From: Neurospora crassa OR74A
Taxonomy: Eukaryota > Ascomycota > Sordariomycetes > Sordariales > Sordariaceae
NCBI RefSeq assembly: GCF_000182925.2
Contig: NC_026502.1
Location: 3,844,001 to 3,908,000 of the forward strand
Length of the DNA: 64,000 nt
Reading direction: 5' to 3'
The notes under the pieces were generated by a model. The model worked only from the letters and a program-made list of their open reading frames with translations, had not been told where the DNA came from and searched no databases. A program made the position numbers and the translations under genes. Of this stretch, positions 45,363-58,659 are shown piece by piece (position 1 is the stretch's first letter; every line of letters starts with the position of its first letter).

Positions 45363-46740
45363 GATAACGACTATATATTTAATACCTTTATTACCGCTAA
45401 CCAAATTATAGATAACGATTTTATTAAATATATCTTCGAGAATTGATTAGACTAATACAATCCCTAAGTTAATATACCGTTAGAATAGACTTTCTATGAA
45501 GTCGAGGATGCTAAACGCTTCTTAATAATCTTTAGTAAGGATAATAGCTTTGTTACTACAATTATTTCCTCCTTATTTCGCTATATTTACTATACGTACG
45601 CGAAGTCTAGTACTTTTAAACTAAAGGGGATTAGGCTTAGGAAGATTAATACTGCTAAGTATAACTATCTCTTTAGAGCGGTTATTAAAATTAAAAAAGA
45701 TTCGCCCGTCTCGCTGGAGTTTACTAACCCTTATTATAACTACCCGCTATAGACTAAGGTATTTACCTACCCCTCTACGTATAAATTTACTTTAGAGGGA
45801 GAGGAATTCGTATAGTAATTTTATTGGCGAAGCTTTACGAATTTATAGATTTAATATATACTCTAGAATATTTACTCCGGCGATTACAATTTAATAAAGA
45901 ATATTAATATTAAAAATAATATTTAGCACTTAAATTAAAAGTACGCTGCTAATTTAACTAATACCCAAAAGCTACTAAGGGAGTTAGAATTTTTCAATCT
46001 CTAATATACTTATACCCTCAACCGTATTAGAAGACTTAAGTTCTTAATTTTTACATTTCCCTAATATCTATAAATATAGTAGAGAAACCCAACGGTTTTG
46101 AATATTAATTATACTTATAATGTAAATCCCTATTTCTCTCCCCGCTACCCTCCTTATCCTTTAATTTATTTAATTAATTCGATTCTCTATCTTTAGATTT
46201 TATACTTTAAATTAAAAATGCTTATAATTACAAGGATAAACTCTATTAATACTACCTTCCTCATTATATTCGGTTTTAACTATAAAAAGAATAATAAATT
46301 TATAAATTGGTTATTTAAGTATTTTAGTAATTTTACCTATTACATTACTATATTTCACCCCGCTGTTTATATTACCGATTACTCTACGGCGGAGAAGTAA
46401 GCTTTAACACGTTACTTCCCCGATAATTAATTCTAATTCTATTTCTAGTATATATTTAAGAATATTATTAAATATATTAATAATAATTGGGATAGTCCCT
46501 TAAATAATTATAGTTCTCTTAACCTTAAGATTATTAAAGTTAGCGGTCCTAGTATTACTAACCTAATTGAACCGCTGCTATTATAACCGACTATTACGGT
46601 TATTATTATTAGCGCCGACCCTATTAGTACTAGTATTAGTATTAGTACTAGATTCTAAATACTACTAGGGAAACCGACTCTTAATAAAGCAGTAAGATAC
46701 TCTAAAGTTCGCTACTTAGAAGGGGTATTATATTGTCAGG
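45363..46740 (+). pseudogene. Mutator-like element (MULE) transposase relic
   Basis: One frame from 45363 to about 46740 reads as a transposase with many TAA/TAG stops where Gln or Trp codons would be. The N-terminal part ends in FTNPYYNYPL, like a FAR1-type HNH zinc-binding segment with His now Tyr. The MULE core shows VLNINYTYN, then LIITRINSINTTFLIIFGF, then TIFHPAVYITDYSTAEK, then YFPDN and FKNIIKYINNNW. This is the order of the MULE domain: first Asp, G-x-N-x-T, the ITD aspartate and the W-H-x-x-K-N segment. About 96 extra nucleotides between NYTYN and LIIT may be a degraded intron. Terminal inverted repeats were not found by eye. Confidence 0.75.
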
Positions 46741-47213
46741 AACGTAGGCGAAAGGTAGGCTGAGGTGACTACGGTTGTAGCCACACGTAGGGGACGGCAA
46801 ATTAGGAGTCAATCTAAAGATATATTAATAACTACCAATTATAATAAATTACGCTCCGTTGAGCCTCTTTTATACCTGTACAAACTCTATTCACCCGCTA
46901 ACGAGCATTATAGAGCTTCGTACTAATTTAGCGCTTCGGCGCAGTACTAGATTATCCTTCCTACGAACCCAACCTAATATAGGCGTTATTATTAATAATC
47001 CTACGCTTCGGTTAACGAAAGGGAATAGTAGCTACTAAGGTACTTCTATATACGAATTCTTAATTTCCTAATATAACCTCCCCCCTTATAAATTCTATCC
47101 CTAGAACTTCTATAATAAACGCTAATATATTATAGCGTTATTGGGCGTTACTTACTATAGCCGCTAACGCTATATTCCAGATTATAGCTACTCTACTACC
47201 GGCGAACCGCCCG

Positions 47214-47668
47214 CTAAAGTATTAGTATTGTATTATTTATTCCTATAAATTCTAAATACGGATACGAAATTAATATTAGATTTAAAAAGCTAGCGTTCCG
47301 CCCGCTAATATATCGGTATTATAATATTTATTTTTATAAACTCTAAATACGGATACGAAACCGGTATTAAATATAAAGTACTAGCGTTCTACCTACTAGA
47401 ATATCGGTATTATAATATTTATTTTTATAAATTCCAACGCGGATACGAAATTGGTATTAGATATAAAGCGTTAGTATTCCGCCCGCTAGAATATTAGTAT
47501 TATAATATTTATTCTTATAAATTTTATATATAAATATAAAACTAATATTAAATATAAAATATTAGCGTTCTGCTTGCTAGAATATTAGTATTGTAGTGTC
47601 TATTTTTATAAATTCTAAATACGGACGTAAAACCGTTATTAAATTCAAAAAAGTTAGTTGGGTTCCCG
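47214..47668. repeat. Tandem array, five copies of about 91 bp
   Basis: Five successive diverged copies, 90-91 bp each, share TATTRGTATTRTAATATTTA, a TACGGATACGAAA core and a GCGTTCYGCCCGCTAGAA tail. Copies differ mostly by C/T and G/A changes, as expected after RIP. A partial tail copy precedes the first. A 90-to-91 alternation argues against a coding repeat. Confidence 0.8.
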
Positions 47669-49556
47669 ACTATTATTAAAACTATTATCCCGTAGGCGTA
47701 TAAAGTAGTAAACTTCGTTTTACCTAACGAAGAGTACTACGCTAAATTTAAGAGTATTAATAAATATTTTAGAATACTAATATAATTACACTCTATAGTT
47801 CCTCTCGCCGGATACTCTCCGTTATCCGTACTCGTAACGTAATTTAATACTCTCATAGGGTACCTTCTATTATCTACGCCTACTACGACTTATTGTAATA
47901 CCTAAATATAATCCCCCTCCCTATAAATTCCGTCTTCGGGACCTTTATTTCCTTCCTTCGCCTCTAATAATTCTATATACTACTTCCTCTATAAACCTCC
48001 TTCGCTTATATTATTCCTTCCTAATTACCTTCCTATTACCCTCGCTTCGTTCCTTATATTATTCCTTTTATTCTAATAGTATAACTCCTAACCGCTACCC
48101 CCACTTTCCCTACTATAATCCGAATTACGTACCTTCCTATTTTCTACTTTTCTCTCCTACCTTTTTACAACTACTACTACTACCTACTTATCCCATCCTT
48201 CCCCTTCTAATTATCGCCTTCGTTTTATCCTTCTATTTACCCCCTCCTATTACTTATATAATTATTTAATACTCTTCCTACCTTATATTATTTTATACTC
48301 GCTTATTTAAAATTATATTTACTTACCTTAATTTATATTTATATAAAAACTTTTTCCTTTATTTATATAATATTCTTTCCGCTTACCTTTTTTACCTCTC
48401 CTCTCTTTTTCCTCCTATTTTTATTTTTATAACTATATTTATTACCCCCTCCTCTACTTTTATAGCTACCTTAATTACCCCCTTACCTAAACCGGCCCCT
48501 ACTATAGATATACGTATTTCTATTATATACCTACGCACCAATCCCTATCTCTTTTATAAGTCCGATTAATATATTTGCTTTTCCTTTCTATTTTTTTTTT
48601 TTTTACTCCATCCTCTCTTTCTTCTCGCTTTATACCTATAATTAACCTCTAATTAACTACTTCTTTCTTATCCTTCAATAATATCCGCCCCTTTACCTAT
48701 TTAAAATATAGTATTATTTTAATCTAAACGTTTACTAGCGCCCTAACCTTAAACCTACGCGAAGTACTCTATTTATTTAGTACGTACACCTATTAGATTA
48801 AAGGTATACTATCTTCCCCTTATTACTTCTCCTATTTTTTTTTTTTTATTTTTTTTTTTTTTTTATTTTTTTTTACTAACGTCTTCTCCTTCCAAAGTTC
48901 AACAAAAAATCGCAATATTCGCTATCGCTACACTACTATATATTCAAAATCCCTTACAGTATTTATAATTTCTAGAATAATATATAGGATATAGTAATTG
49001 AGATTATATGCTTTACTAATACTAGTAGCCCCCTACCTACCCCCTTCTTATAATAGTTATATTAGTCTGTAGTAGTATTTTAGGCTACGATATAAGCGCG
49101 CCTTATTAATAATAGTCTCCCTATAACGTTACTTAATATATTCTAAATTAAGAATTTCGATTATAAAAGTTATTTAAAATTTAACTACTATAATATTAGT
49201 AATACTAATACTAATATTAATCTAATAACCCCTACTAATAATCTTATTACTAATAATAGTAATTCTCCTATAAATATCTCTATACTGAATTTTCCTACTT
49301 GTATTACCCCTTCCCTTAATTATAATTAGGGTCCTTAATATTAAATAGTTAATAGGAGGCTAGCGTCTATAGATAGGAAATTAGACGAATTACTAGAATT
49401 CGCAAAGGAAAATTATAAGTAAATAGTATCAGGTAGTATTTATAAATATTATTAATAGGCACGGTAATATATAGGAGTATTCCTCCTAAGGTCGTAGGTT
49501 TTAATCCTATATCGATAATAGCGGACGCTACTAAAGATTTTTTTATTTAGGGTAAT

Positions 49557-49865
49557 TGATAGGGTAACCTGGGTGCTTCTAGATACCACGATGTAATGGG
49601 TGCAATACGTAGTATTAGAAGTAAAAGAAGAAGATGATGGAGGAAGAAAGGCGTGGCCGAAGGCCGGCCCGCATAGGAATCCCTTTATAGGAATTCTCTT
49701 ATCTTATCGCTAAACCTGCAGATCCTACGACTAGGCGCACTAGTACGTACAAATATACGTGCCTAGGCGTACTAGTGCCTCTATCGGGGGTAGGTATAGT
49801 AGATACTATACTTAGTCTATTCTAGTTAATTGAATTTAATTATATATATAATATATCCTATATTA
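49557..49865 (-). repeat. 3' LTR of element A (309 bp)
   Basis: Begins TGATAGGGTAACC on the plus strand and ends CCTATATTA. It aligns along its whole length with 57813-58121. The palindromic GGCCGAAGGCCGGCC survives in both copies. The left 50 bases are less mutated than in the other copy. Confidence 0.93.
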
Positions 49866-49984
49866 AGTCCCGGCGCTATAAAGAGACTATTATTATCCTT
49901 AATAGGAATAGTTTTACTTCTTTTTTAGGGACTATTTAAGATCCTTTTTATTTATAAACCTAACCTTCCGTTGACCGTTAATAT

Positions 49985-50345
49985 GTAAATAGGGGGCTCT
50001 ATCCTTATATTCGTTAGGCTTGTGCTTCCAATAGTCTTTTATTAAATCCTTAGCTTTATTTAGATCCTTAGTATCCTTTTAGTAATTATTATAGTAGTTA
50101 TATCCCTTCTATTTTATATAATACTAGAGTTTGCTATCGACCTATTTATAGGTAGCGATCTTTTCCAATTCGTACTTAGGGCCTTCTTCTAATTTAGAAT
50201 TACTTTAGAAGTCCTCTATTAGTCCGGGTAGGGGAGTTAATTGACTAAATAGATTATTATCGTTAAGTATAGGCTTTAAGTAAGTTATTAAAATAATTGG
50301 GTAAATCTTTATATTCGGGGGTAGGTCTAATTTATATATTAGACG
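49985..50345 (-). pseudogene. Integrase C-terminus and chromodomain of element A
   Basis: On the minus strand, GRLIYKLDLPPNIKIYPII (50345-50289) matches the region after the GPY/F motif of gypsy integrases. It is followed by a chromodomain at about 50185-50005: KYELEKIATYK, a Lys-Gly-Tyr core after two RIP stops, and AKDLIKDYWK. A chromodomain after integrase defines chromoviruses, where it steers insertion to modified histones. The frame is broken by RIP stops. Confidence 0.85.
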
Positions 50346-52499
50346 TCCGATTTTTTAAATAATTATAAATGGTCTAAAGCGTTATTGAGAGGTTTTATAA
50401 GATGGTCGGCCCGGGAAATAATATTTATAGTTTAGTTTGAGGAATACTTTGTCTTTTATTTTTAAATCTATTAGTTAGTAATTAGAATTATAATGAATTT
50501 TAAGATTAGCGATAGCGAAGTTTATAATTAGTTAGGTCTTTTAATAAATATAGTTGTGTACTACGGGGTTATCTTCGAGGTTGTAGGAGGAATTATTATA
50601 GGAGTTCGTAGCGATGTTTAAAAGTCTTAGAAATTTATATTCGAAAAGGTATTTATATAGCGAAGCTTTAATCCCTTCGATAAATACGCTATTAAGATTC
50701 TATTGGAGGGAAGGAATAATAAGAAGCTAGTTGTATCCAAGTTTATAGTAAAAGGCGTAAAATTTAATAGCAATTTCTATAATTTAGTTCTTTTATTCTA
50801 TAGCGCTATTGCTAGTGGGGTGATATGTAATAGTTATAAGGAGCTTAGTACTTATAGCTATTTATATTCCTCGCTAGTAAATTGAAGTAAATTTACGGTT
50901 GTAGTTAGAGATAATATTAATTAAGAATCCCTAATTATATAAGAGGAATATCCGGATAGTTATTATACCCTATTCTATAGCTATATACTTCTTATATTTA
51001 GGAATTAATAGCAATTACTTTAAAGTTTTATTTATAATAGGTATTAGGGTATTAAAGGTATTATAATTAGGCATTTACTATAGTATATTTATAGAGGAAA
51101 CTTTTGGAAGTCCAATAATAAAATCGAGGGAGATAATATATATAGGAAGTGCCTCTTTTAGTTTAATTAATTAGTAGTCGCTAATAGGTGGTTTATAATT
51201 AGTTTAGTTAAATTAGTAAGTTGGGTAATATTCTAAATACTACCTTACTAAATGTATTTTATTTAGGAAAGAAATTCTTTATAAATTGTATATTATTTAA
51301 TTTCTTTTAAAGTAATACTTATTATTATATACTACTTCTAATATATTCTTTATAAATTTGTAGGGAATATATAGATTTTTAGTATTATTGGTTTACTAAT
51401 TGTAAATAAGACCGTTGCGTATAAAGAAAGGGTAGTCGGACTTAGAAAAAACGATATTACTATCCTTAGAGACCCTCTTATACTATTTTAAGTACTTTAG
51501 GATCTTAGTAAACTTTTTATCCGATATATAGGCTATTATATATTTCTTATAGAATTTTAAATTTATTTAAACTTTAAAAAAAGTATATTAAACGTTATTT
51601 AAATCCTTCGCTCTATTACTTAAAAAATTTATAAAATCCTCCTAAATATTATTTAAAATTAATACTCCATTTAGGTTTCCTAAATTGCCAATTACTTTTA
51701 ACCGATTTAGAATATCTAATATAAAGTTCAATCGTCCGAGAATATAAAAGACTTTTAATTTATACTTTAAAAGGTAAATTAAAGCGTTAATTAGCCTACG
51801 GTTCGTACAGTCGGTTAATATAATTCATAGTAAAGTCTACTCAATAATCCCCTTTATTATAAAATAATCTATTAGGACTATGATAAGTAGATTGTATAAA
51901 TATAATTAGGTACGGAGCTTTTTAATAACCTAAATAAAGTAAGCTACCTCTAATTCGGAAGGTCCGTAGCGAATTTCAATTTTAATAAGGATTTTACTAA
52001 GAAATATAATAGGGAAGACCTAGGAAGAGGGGATATAGCTACCTTCTACCTACGAAATACTATATTTTAAATAGAAGAATATAATACCGAAACCTCTTTT
52101 AAGAGAGCTATCGATTTGTAAGAACGTTTGTACTTTAGGGTTAAGGTAGTATAGAATAGTAGGGTTATTATAAATAGCCTTCTAAAGAGCTTTAAATATT
52201 ACTTCTTTAATTAGAGTAGGAGTATAGTAAGTCTTTGCGTAGTAAATGGCTCTCTTCGTTAATTTTCCAGTCTTTACTTTATTTAATTTATAGCCTTCGG
52301 CTAGAAGATTAATTTTCCAATTCTAGAGGGGTTCGATAAATTGAGTATAGTAGGGAATTAAATGCTGTAAAAAACCGGTGCTGCTAATATACTATTCTAA
52401 CGCCTTTAAATTATTAGGAAAGGTTAGATTCTTGAAAGTTTGAATCCGCTCTTTAGTTATTAAGAGGCTAAATCTATTTATATAGAAGCTTAAGAGTTT

Positions 52500-52860
52500 A
52501 ATGCTAGGGTAGTCGAAATAGGATTTTTTAGGAGAAAGTATAATATTTTTCGAAATAAATAGAGCGAAGACGGTATTTAGGTATCTTATATAATTATTAA
52601 TTAAATTGGAGGTAATAATAATATTATTAATATATATATAGTAATAAGCTTTATATTTGCGGAGTAAAGTATTTATAAAGCGTTAAATATATACGAACGT
52701 GTTTTTAAAACCTATTTAGGTAATTGTAGGTTATTTAAGCCTGTAGTATATTATTAGGGTAAAACGGTCCTTATATTGGAGTTAGATTCTAAATTAGTAG
52801 AAGAAAGAGACGGCGTTGATAATTATAATTATTACCTTCCTTTGTATAAAGGCGATAATC
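52500..52860 (-). pseudogene. Reverse transcriptase relic of element A
   Basis: The minus strand reads MGFKNS-like, then VYI-stop-RFINTLLRKYKAY and YIYINNIIITSN. The order is that of gypsy reverse transcriptase motifs 4-5, where the catalytic YxDD box is now YINN (about 52612-52635). Both aspartate codons have become AAT, a G-to-A change expected of RIP. In-frame TAA/TAG stops are frequent. Confidence 0.8.
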
Positions 52861-54719
52861 TCCCCTTATAATAGTAATAGGTAGTTATTTAATATAGTAA
52901 GGTTATTGAGGATATATAAATTAATAACCGGCCTACCCTTAAATCTATTTTTAATTTCCTTCTAAATAACGAAGATTGGATAAGCGAAGGGGGTAATATA
53001 CTTTACTTAATTTATTTTACCTTACTTATAAAAGGTATTAAAAACTTTATTAATAATTGCCTAATCCTTTTTATTTATAGGGTATATCCTAATTATAATT
53101 TTATAGTTCTATTATCCTTCGATTAAAAGGACCTTTATTATATTTTCCTTAAGTATATCTATTAATCCTCCCTCTTTCTATAATTTAGGAAACTTTTTAA
53201 TTAGTTTTATTAAGGCTTTAAATACGTATTTACTTCTAATAAAGATATAGATACCTTCGTTAGTTACTAATTTTAGTACTTTCTTATTTGTATAAATACC
53301 GAATATAGACTACTTCTTAGGAAGTTTTGAGTAGGGGCTTTGCGTTTTACTAAGTATAGAATTATAATTTATTATAATAGAATATAAGGGATCGGTTGTA
53401 ATTTGAATTTCGGTTATTACGTTAGCCTCGTTAGTAGGGATAGTATTTAAATTAATATCTAAATTAATATTAGTTAAGATTGAATAAGTTTAGTAAATAG
53501 TCTTAGTAATTAATTTAATTAAAAGGGATAAATCGGATTCTATTATACTAAGGATTTAAGAGGCTATAGTAGTCTTATAAATATTTATTTATAATATTAA
53601 GAAGTATTTATTGGCGTTATACTTAATAATCTTACTAATTTTCTATTTATAGGGGATAATGAGAGTTTTATCGGTTATATTCTTTATTAATACGATTCTT
53701 AGAGAATGCGTATTAATAATTATATTAATAATTATAGAATGAGAAGAGTTAAATAGGAATAGTCTATCCTTTAATAATATAATATAGTAAATTGGAATTA
53801 TACGTTCTTCTCCGGGCTATAGCGTTATTAACTTTTAAGTAACTACCTTCTTTATATATTAATTAGGAGGTTTAAATACTTCGAAGGAGGTATTGAAGTT
53901 ATTTTATAGAAGGCGAATTTCCGTTAATTAGTAATCGATATACGTTTACTAAGGGTAGAGAAATAAATTCGCTAATAATAAATTTAGTTCGAATTCCTTA
54001 ATTATTTATCCGGCTACTATAATCTTTAATAAAGCAGGGTTACCACTTAAATCTTTACCTAGTAAATAAAAAGTAAAGGTTGCTTATTCTATAAATTTAA
54101 TCGATTTACTGCTAATTCCTTTTACTTTCGTTATAAAATTAGTAGAAATAGTATATTCGAAAGTCTTTAGAAAAGCCCAGCCGATAATAGTCTTACCGGC
54201 TCCCGGATCTATATAAATTTTAATTAATTCCGAATTTAATTTAATTATAGCTATTACTCGGAAGTGAGTAAAACCGGAGAGGGGCCCTTTCTTAAATAGC
54301 TTATCTATTTAGGGCGTAGCTTCTTTTATTAGTAAATTTTTAGAGGAAATGTAGAAGACTAGCTTAGGCGCCGGGCGAATACCTATTACAGCCCTTCTCT
54401 TTTTATAAGAATTAAAATAGATAAATATTTAATTGTATAAAGCAAAGAGTTTTTTATAATAATTGTATCTCTAAAAATTAGCGTTTAAAGGAAAGATAGC
54501 GGAGATAGCGTCTTATATATATTTAAATTTCTAATTATAATCCTTTATATAACGTTTCTTTATTATTATAGAGTTGAATTCCCTTAGGTACTTAGAATAG
54601 GTTAATTTACTACTATATATATAGTAAATTGAATTATCCGAATTAGAATTATAGTCTTCCGAATCGCTTATAAAGTTAATATAGTTAGAATTTATATTCC
54701 TATCCTCCTTACTAATATA

Positions 54720-54990
54720 GTTAGTATAGTTCCTATTCCGATCTTTACTATTGCGGTTGCGGTTATAATTATAGTTGCGGTTAGTATTGCAGCTTCGACT
54801 AGTATCGTAATTACAATTATTATAGCGGTTATAATCTTCGTTACGGCTTTTATTACGGTCGCGGTTTAAAGGGTTATAATCGTAATTATAATTTTAATTA
54901 TAATTATAATTATAATTGCAGTTGTAGCTAAAGCTTCTTCCGGTAGCGAAATTAGTATTTTAATCATCGTACTTATAATAACCCTAACTT
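54720..54990 (-). pseudogene. Asn/Arg-rich gag tail of element A
   Basis: A minus-strand frame is dominated by Asn, Tyr, Arg and Asp in short repeats (for example NRNYNYNRNRNSKDRN), as in basic gag C-terminal regions after RIP. A zinc knuckle could not be made out in it. Confidence 0.45.
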
Positions 54991-57812
54991 TAAAAACCGT
55001 AATTATAATTCTAATTATATCTATACGAATTAATAGAGTTCTAATTTTAATTAGAATTATACTTACTTTTAGCTAAAGCGATTAGGACGGTTTTAATTTT
55101 CTTAATTTCTTCGAAATACTCTTCGATATTATTAAACGAAGAAGGGGTTCGAAGAGTGGTCTTAATACTAAGACTCATCCTGTCCCAAATTTGTACTATT
55201 ATACTATACTAATTATTATAATACTTAAATATAATACTTATTATATAAACGTAGTAGAATTATTTTAAAATGTATAAAGTAATAGTATTAGGGTTTTTGT
55301 AAATGTAGTAGAAGTAAAGTTTATTTTTATTGAATTTACGAGTCGCTATAGCGGAATTAGGGATAAATTTTTTTATTAAAGTTTAGGTAAGAGTTTTAAT
55401 TAATATATAAAATTAATAGTAATATTTAGGGGTAATTTAATTATACTATTATATTAGGGCCGCGCCTTGTAATAAGGAAGGCTATAAATGTACAATTAAT
55501 TTATAGGCGATTAAGAAGGTATTCGGGTCCTCTAAGATAGTATTAATACAATTAGCGAATATTATAATATTAGTATAGACGATTAAAGTGCCGTCTTTAA
55601 TTATACTTATATTATTAGGATTATTAGTAAAAGGGTTAAATACACCGATATCTTCCTTTTTAAATTTAAAATCCTCGTCTCTCTTATTATACTTAGTATT
55701 TTTAGTACGAAAGGGCGCGGAAGGGGGGGGCGGAGGAGGGGCTGGGTTGCGGTGCTTACGAAGGCGACGAGGGTTATAATTATTAAAATAATTATAATTG
55801 AAACTAAAGTCGAAATTATCTGGGTTGAAATCGTTATTCTTATTATTAGTATTATTATTACTATCGCTAAGATTATTAGGATTAATTCGAATAGTACGGT
55901 TGGGGGGGTTGGGGGGGCGCTACTTCTAGCCTTATTAGTAAACGGTTTAATTTTCTCAATATATCCTAAATCTATAGCTTTACTAATAAATAATTTATTC
56001 TTATTAATATAATAAGAATCTATAACCTTAGTAAATAATTTATTAATATTAAGTTTACTTTTTTCGCTAGCCTTAGTAATAGCTTTACTAACTTTATTAT
56101 AGGAGAGATCCGGGTAGGCGGTTATATAAACGTCCCTAATATAAAATTTATAAATTTACTCGAGGTACTTCTTATATATATAGGCCTACCTCTCTATTAT
56201 TTAGTGTAGGCTATTATTATAGGCCTTCAATCTATTAATCTAATTTATAAAATTCTTTTTATTAAATTCGTCCCTATTAACAATATTAGTAATACGGGGG
56301 TCGGTAGTACAATTATTAGGACGAGTGCGAAGGCGGGGAAGTAGACTACTATTACAATTAATTGACCTTCCTAAGGTAATATAATTAATTATTTTAGGTA
56401 GGAATTGTTCGGTAGGGTTATACGGGATTAGGATATACTTGCGTCTTTTAGAGTCTTTACGTATATAGGTAGGGACTTTAATATATATAACGTCCTCCTC
56501 ATCACCGTCCTAAATAATTACTCTACGAGAGGGGCCTTTATTATTATTATAATAGTTAGGTAATTTATAGTAAATAGTAATAACGTTAGACCGGTCGGAT
56601 CCGGCGTTTGGGAAGCAACCCAATATTTTAGTTTTTTCCTTACTTTTAGTAATAGGTTTTAAGGCCTTAATTGTATTTATAATTTCGTTATAAGTATAGT
56701 AAATATTAGATTTAAAATTAACAATAGAGGCGTTGAATTAATCGATACGAACTTCTTAAGTACGGGCGTCCTTAGCGTATATAGTAAATTATTCGTACAT
56801 CTTGTCTTTAAATTAATATATATTATAGTCGACTCCCCTAGTAAAAGTATCTATAGTTTGGAAATACTTTTAGATCTTTTTATTAGAAACGCGCTTAAAA
56901 CCCTTATTATCTTCGTTAAATTTAGAGTTATTACAATTAAGAGTCGTAGTATTATAATTATTATAGGGGGAGCCGAACTTTTATAAAGAAGGCTAAGGAG
57001 GGGCGAAGTCTTCTAGGGGGTTAATAGAACTTTATTAAAATTTTAAAGGTAAGAGCGAGTTCGTTACGGTTAAAATAATATTACTAACGAGGCCGGGTTT
57101 AGGGTTAGAGGTAGGTCTTATATTTTAAGTAACTTTTTGAATTTAAGGCTAAATAAATTAGCTATTTAAATAATTAACGTTATAAGTAGTAGGTATAAAT
57201 AATTTACGTAGGGAGTAATGTATAGTGGTTTATTATTTAGGGGGGTTTTTATTTACTATAATAGTTAATAGGAAGTTTAAAGGAGGTATTAATATAAATT
57301 TATTTATCTATAATTATAGTATTTTAAGTAAAAAGATTAGGGTAATAGTAGAGGAAATAAATAGGAAACTATTTCCCTTAATACTATTTCGCAATAAGTA
57401 ATTAATAGATTTAAAGGGGGAAATAGCGAAAGTTATTTTTATAATAAGTATAGTCGCTAGAGTTACCCTTCGCGTCGAGTATTAAGTAAATAACGCCCGG
57501 ATTGGGGTAGTGTTAAGGCTTTAATATATTCGTTCGAATTGGGCCGATGCGAGTATAATAGTATAGAGGTAATATTAGGAAGCGGATAGGGGATAGAATA
57601 TAATACTATTTTACAACGAATAATTAAAATTCTACTAGTTGGAGGTGAGAAGGATTGCGGGGTTAATGTTATTGCGATATAGGATCTTATAATTGAGAAG
57701 AAGTAAATTCGCGAACGAATTTACTAGGTTAATCGATAATACTTAATTATAAAGCTGGGGGCGTAATTAAAAGAATAGTTTAGTTACTGTTCGTATAATT
57801 GTAGTTATTACT

Positions 57813-58121
57813 TAATAGGGTAATTTAGGTGTTTTTAAATACTACAATACAATAAGTGTAATACGTAGTATTAAAAGTAAAAGAAGAAGATGATAGAGGA
57901 AGAAAGGTGTGGCCGAAGGCCGGCCCGTACGGGAATCCCTTTATGGGAATTCCCTTATTTTATTGCTAGACCTATAAGTCCTGCGACTAGGCGCATTGGC
58001 ACGTGTAAATGTACGTGCCTGGGCGCACCAGTGCCTCCATCGGGGGTGGGTATAGTAGATGCTATACCCAGTCTACTCTAGTTAATTGAATTTAATTATA
58101 TATGCGATGTATCCCGCATTA
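57813..58121 (-). repeat. 5' LTR of element A (309 bp)
   Basis: Plus-strand ends TAATAGGG and CCCGCATTA. It retains more GC in its right half (GCGCATTGGCACGTG and CCCAGTCTACTC) than the partner LTR. It is followed by the target duplication GTAAT. Confidence 0.93.
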
Positions 58122-58219
58122 GTAATAATAGGAAATACGGGCTATACTCTATTTAACACTTTATTAGTATCCTACATTAAATTAAACTACTTTCCCTTTC
58201 TATTTCTCCTCCTTTCTAA

Positions 58220-58560
58220 TATTTCTACTTTACATTTCTGCTTTACGTTTCTACTTTCGCATCTCTACTTTATATTTCTACTCTATATTTCTATTCTAAT
58301 ATCTTTACTTTATATTTCTACTTTATACTTTATATCTACGTTTTATATTTACATTTTACGTCTCTATTTGTATTTCTACTTTATAGCTTACATTAGCGTT
58401 TTATATTTCTATTCTACGCCTTATATTTACGTTTTATATTTATATTTTATATTTATATTTTACGTCTTACGTTTATATTTTATATTTATATTTTACGTTT
58501 CTATTTATATCTTTACTTTGCGTTTTACATTTATATTTTATATTTCTACTCTATATTTTT
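58220..58560. repeat. Degenerate 12-bp minisatellite (TTTATATTTCTA type)
   Basis: Some 25-30 degenerate copies of a roughly 12-bp unit, (T/C)TTTATATTTCTA with variants, run without a break. One plus frame (58086-58562) stays open and would give an aromatic, membrane-like peptide of Tyr, Phe, Ile and Leu; this is a by-product of the repeat. Confidence 0.8.
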
Positions 58561-58659
58561 AAATAATTACTATTCTCCTTCTATTATTTAATTAACCTTT
58601 ATTAACCTAATAATTAGTTCGCCGCTAATATACCGCTGCTATATTTCCTTAACTTTATA

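Larger units (their letters stand above)
49557..58121 (-). mobile_element. Complete Ty3/gypsy chromovirus (element A), RIP-inactivated
   Basis: Two direct 309-bp LTRs bound an 8,565-bp element. The 5-bp target duplication GTAAT is present on both sides (49552-49556 and 58122-58126), so the insertion is whole. Coding remnants read on the minus strand, making 57813-58121 the 5' LTR. In coding direction: an Asn/Arg-rich gag tail (about 54990-54720), reverse transcriptase (about 52860-52500), integrase C-terminus and chromodomain. The two LTRs differ mainly by transitions, each less mutated in different parts. No frame is intact. Confidence 0.93.

Noticed and set aside
47214-47668. Possible CRISPR array from regular repeats
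   Set aside because: The units are contiguous tandem copies without unique spacers, in a eukaryotic transposon block.
58086-58562. 158-codon frame looking like a membrane protein
   Set aside because: It is a translation of the 12-bp TTTATATTTCTA repeat.
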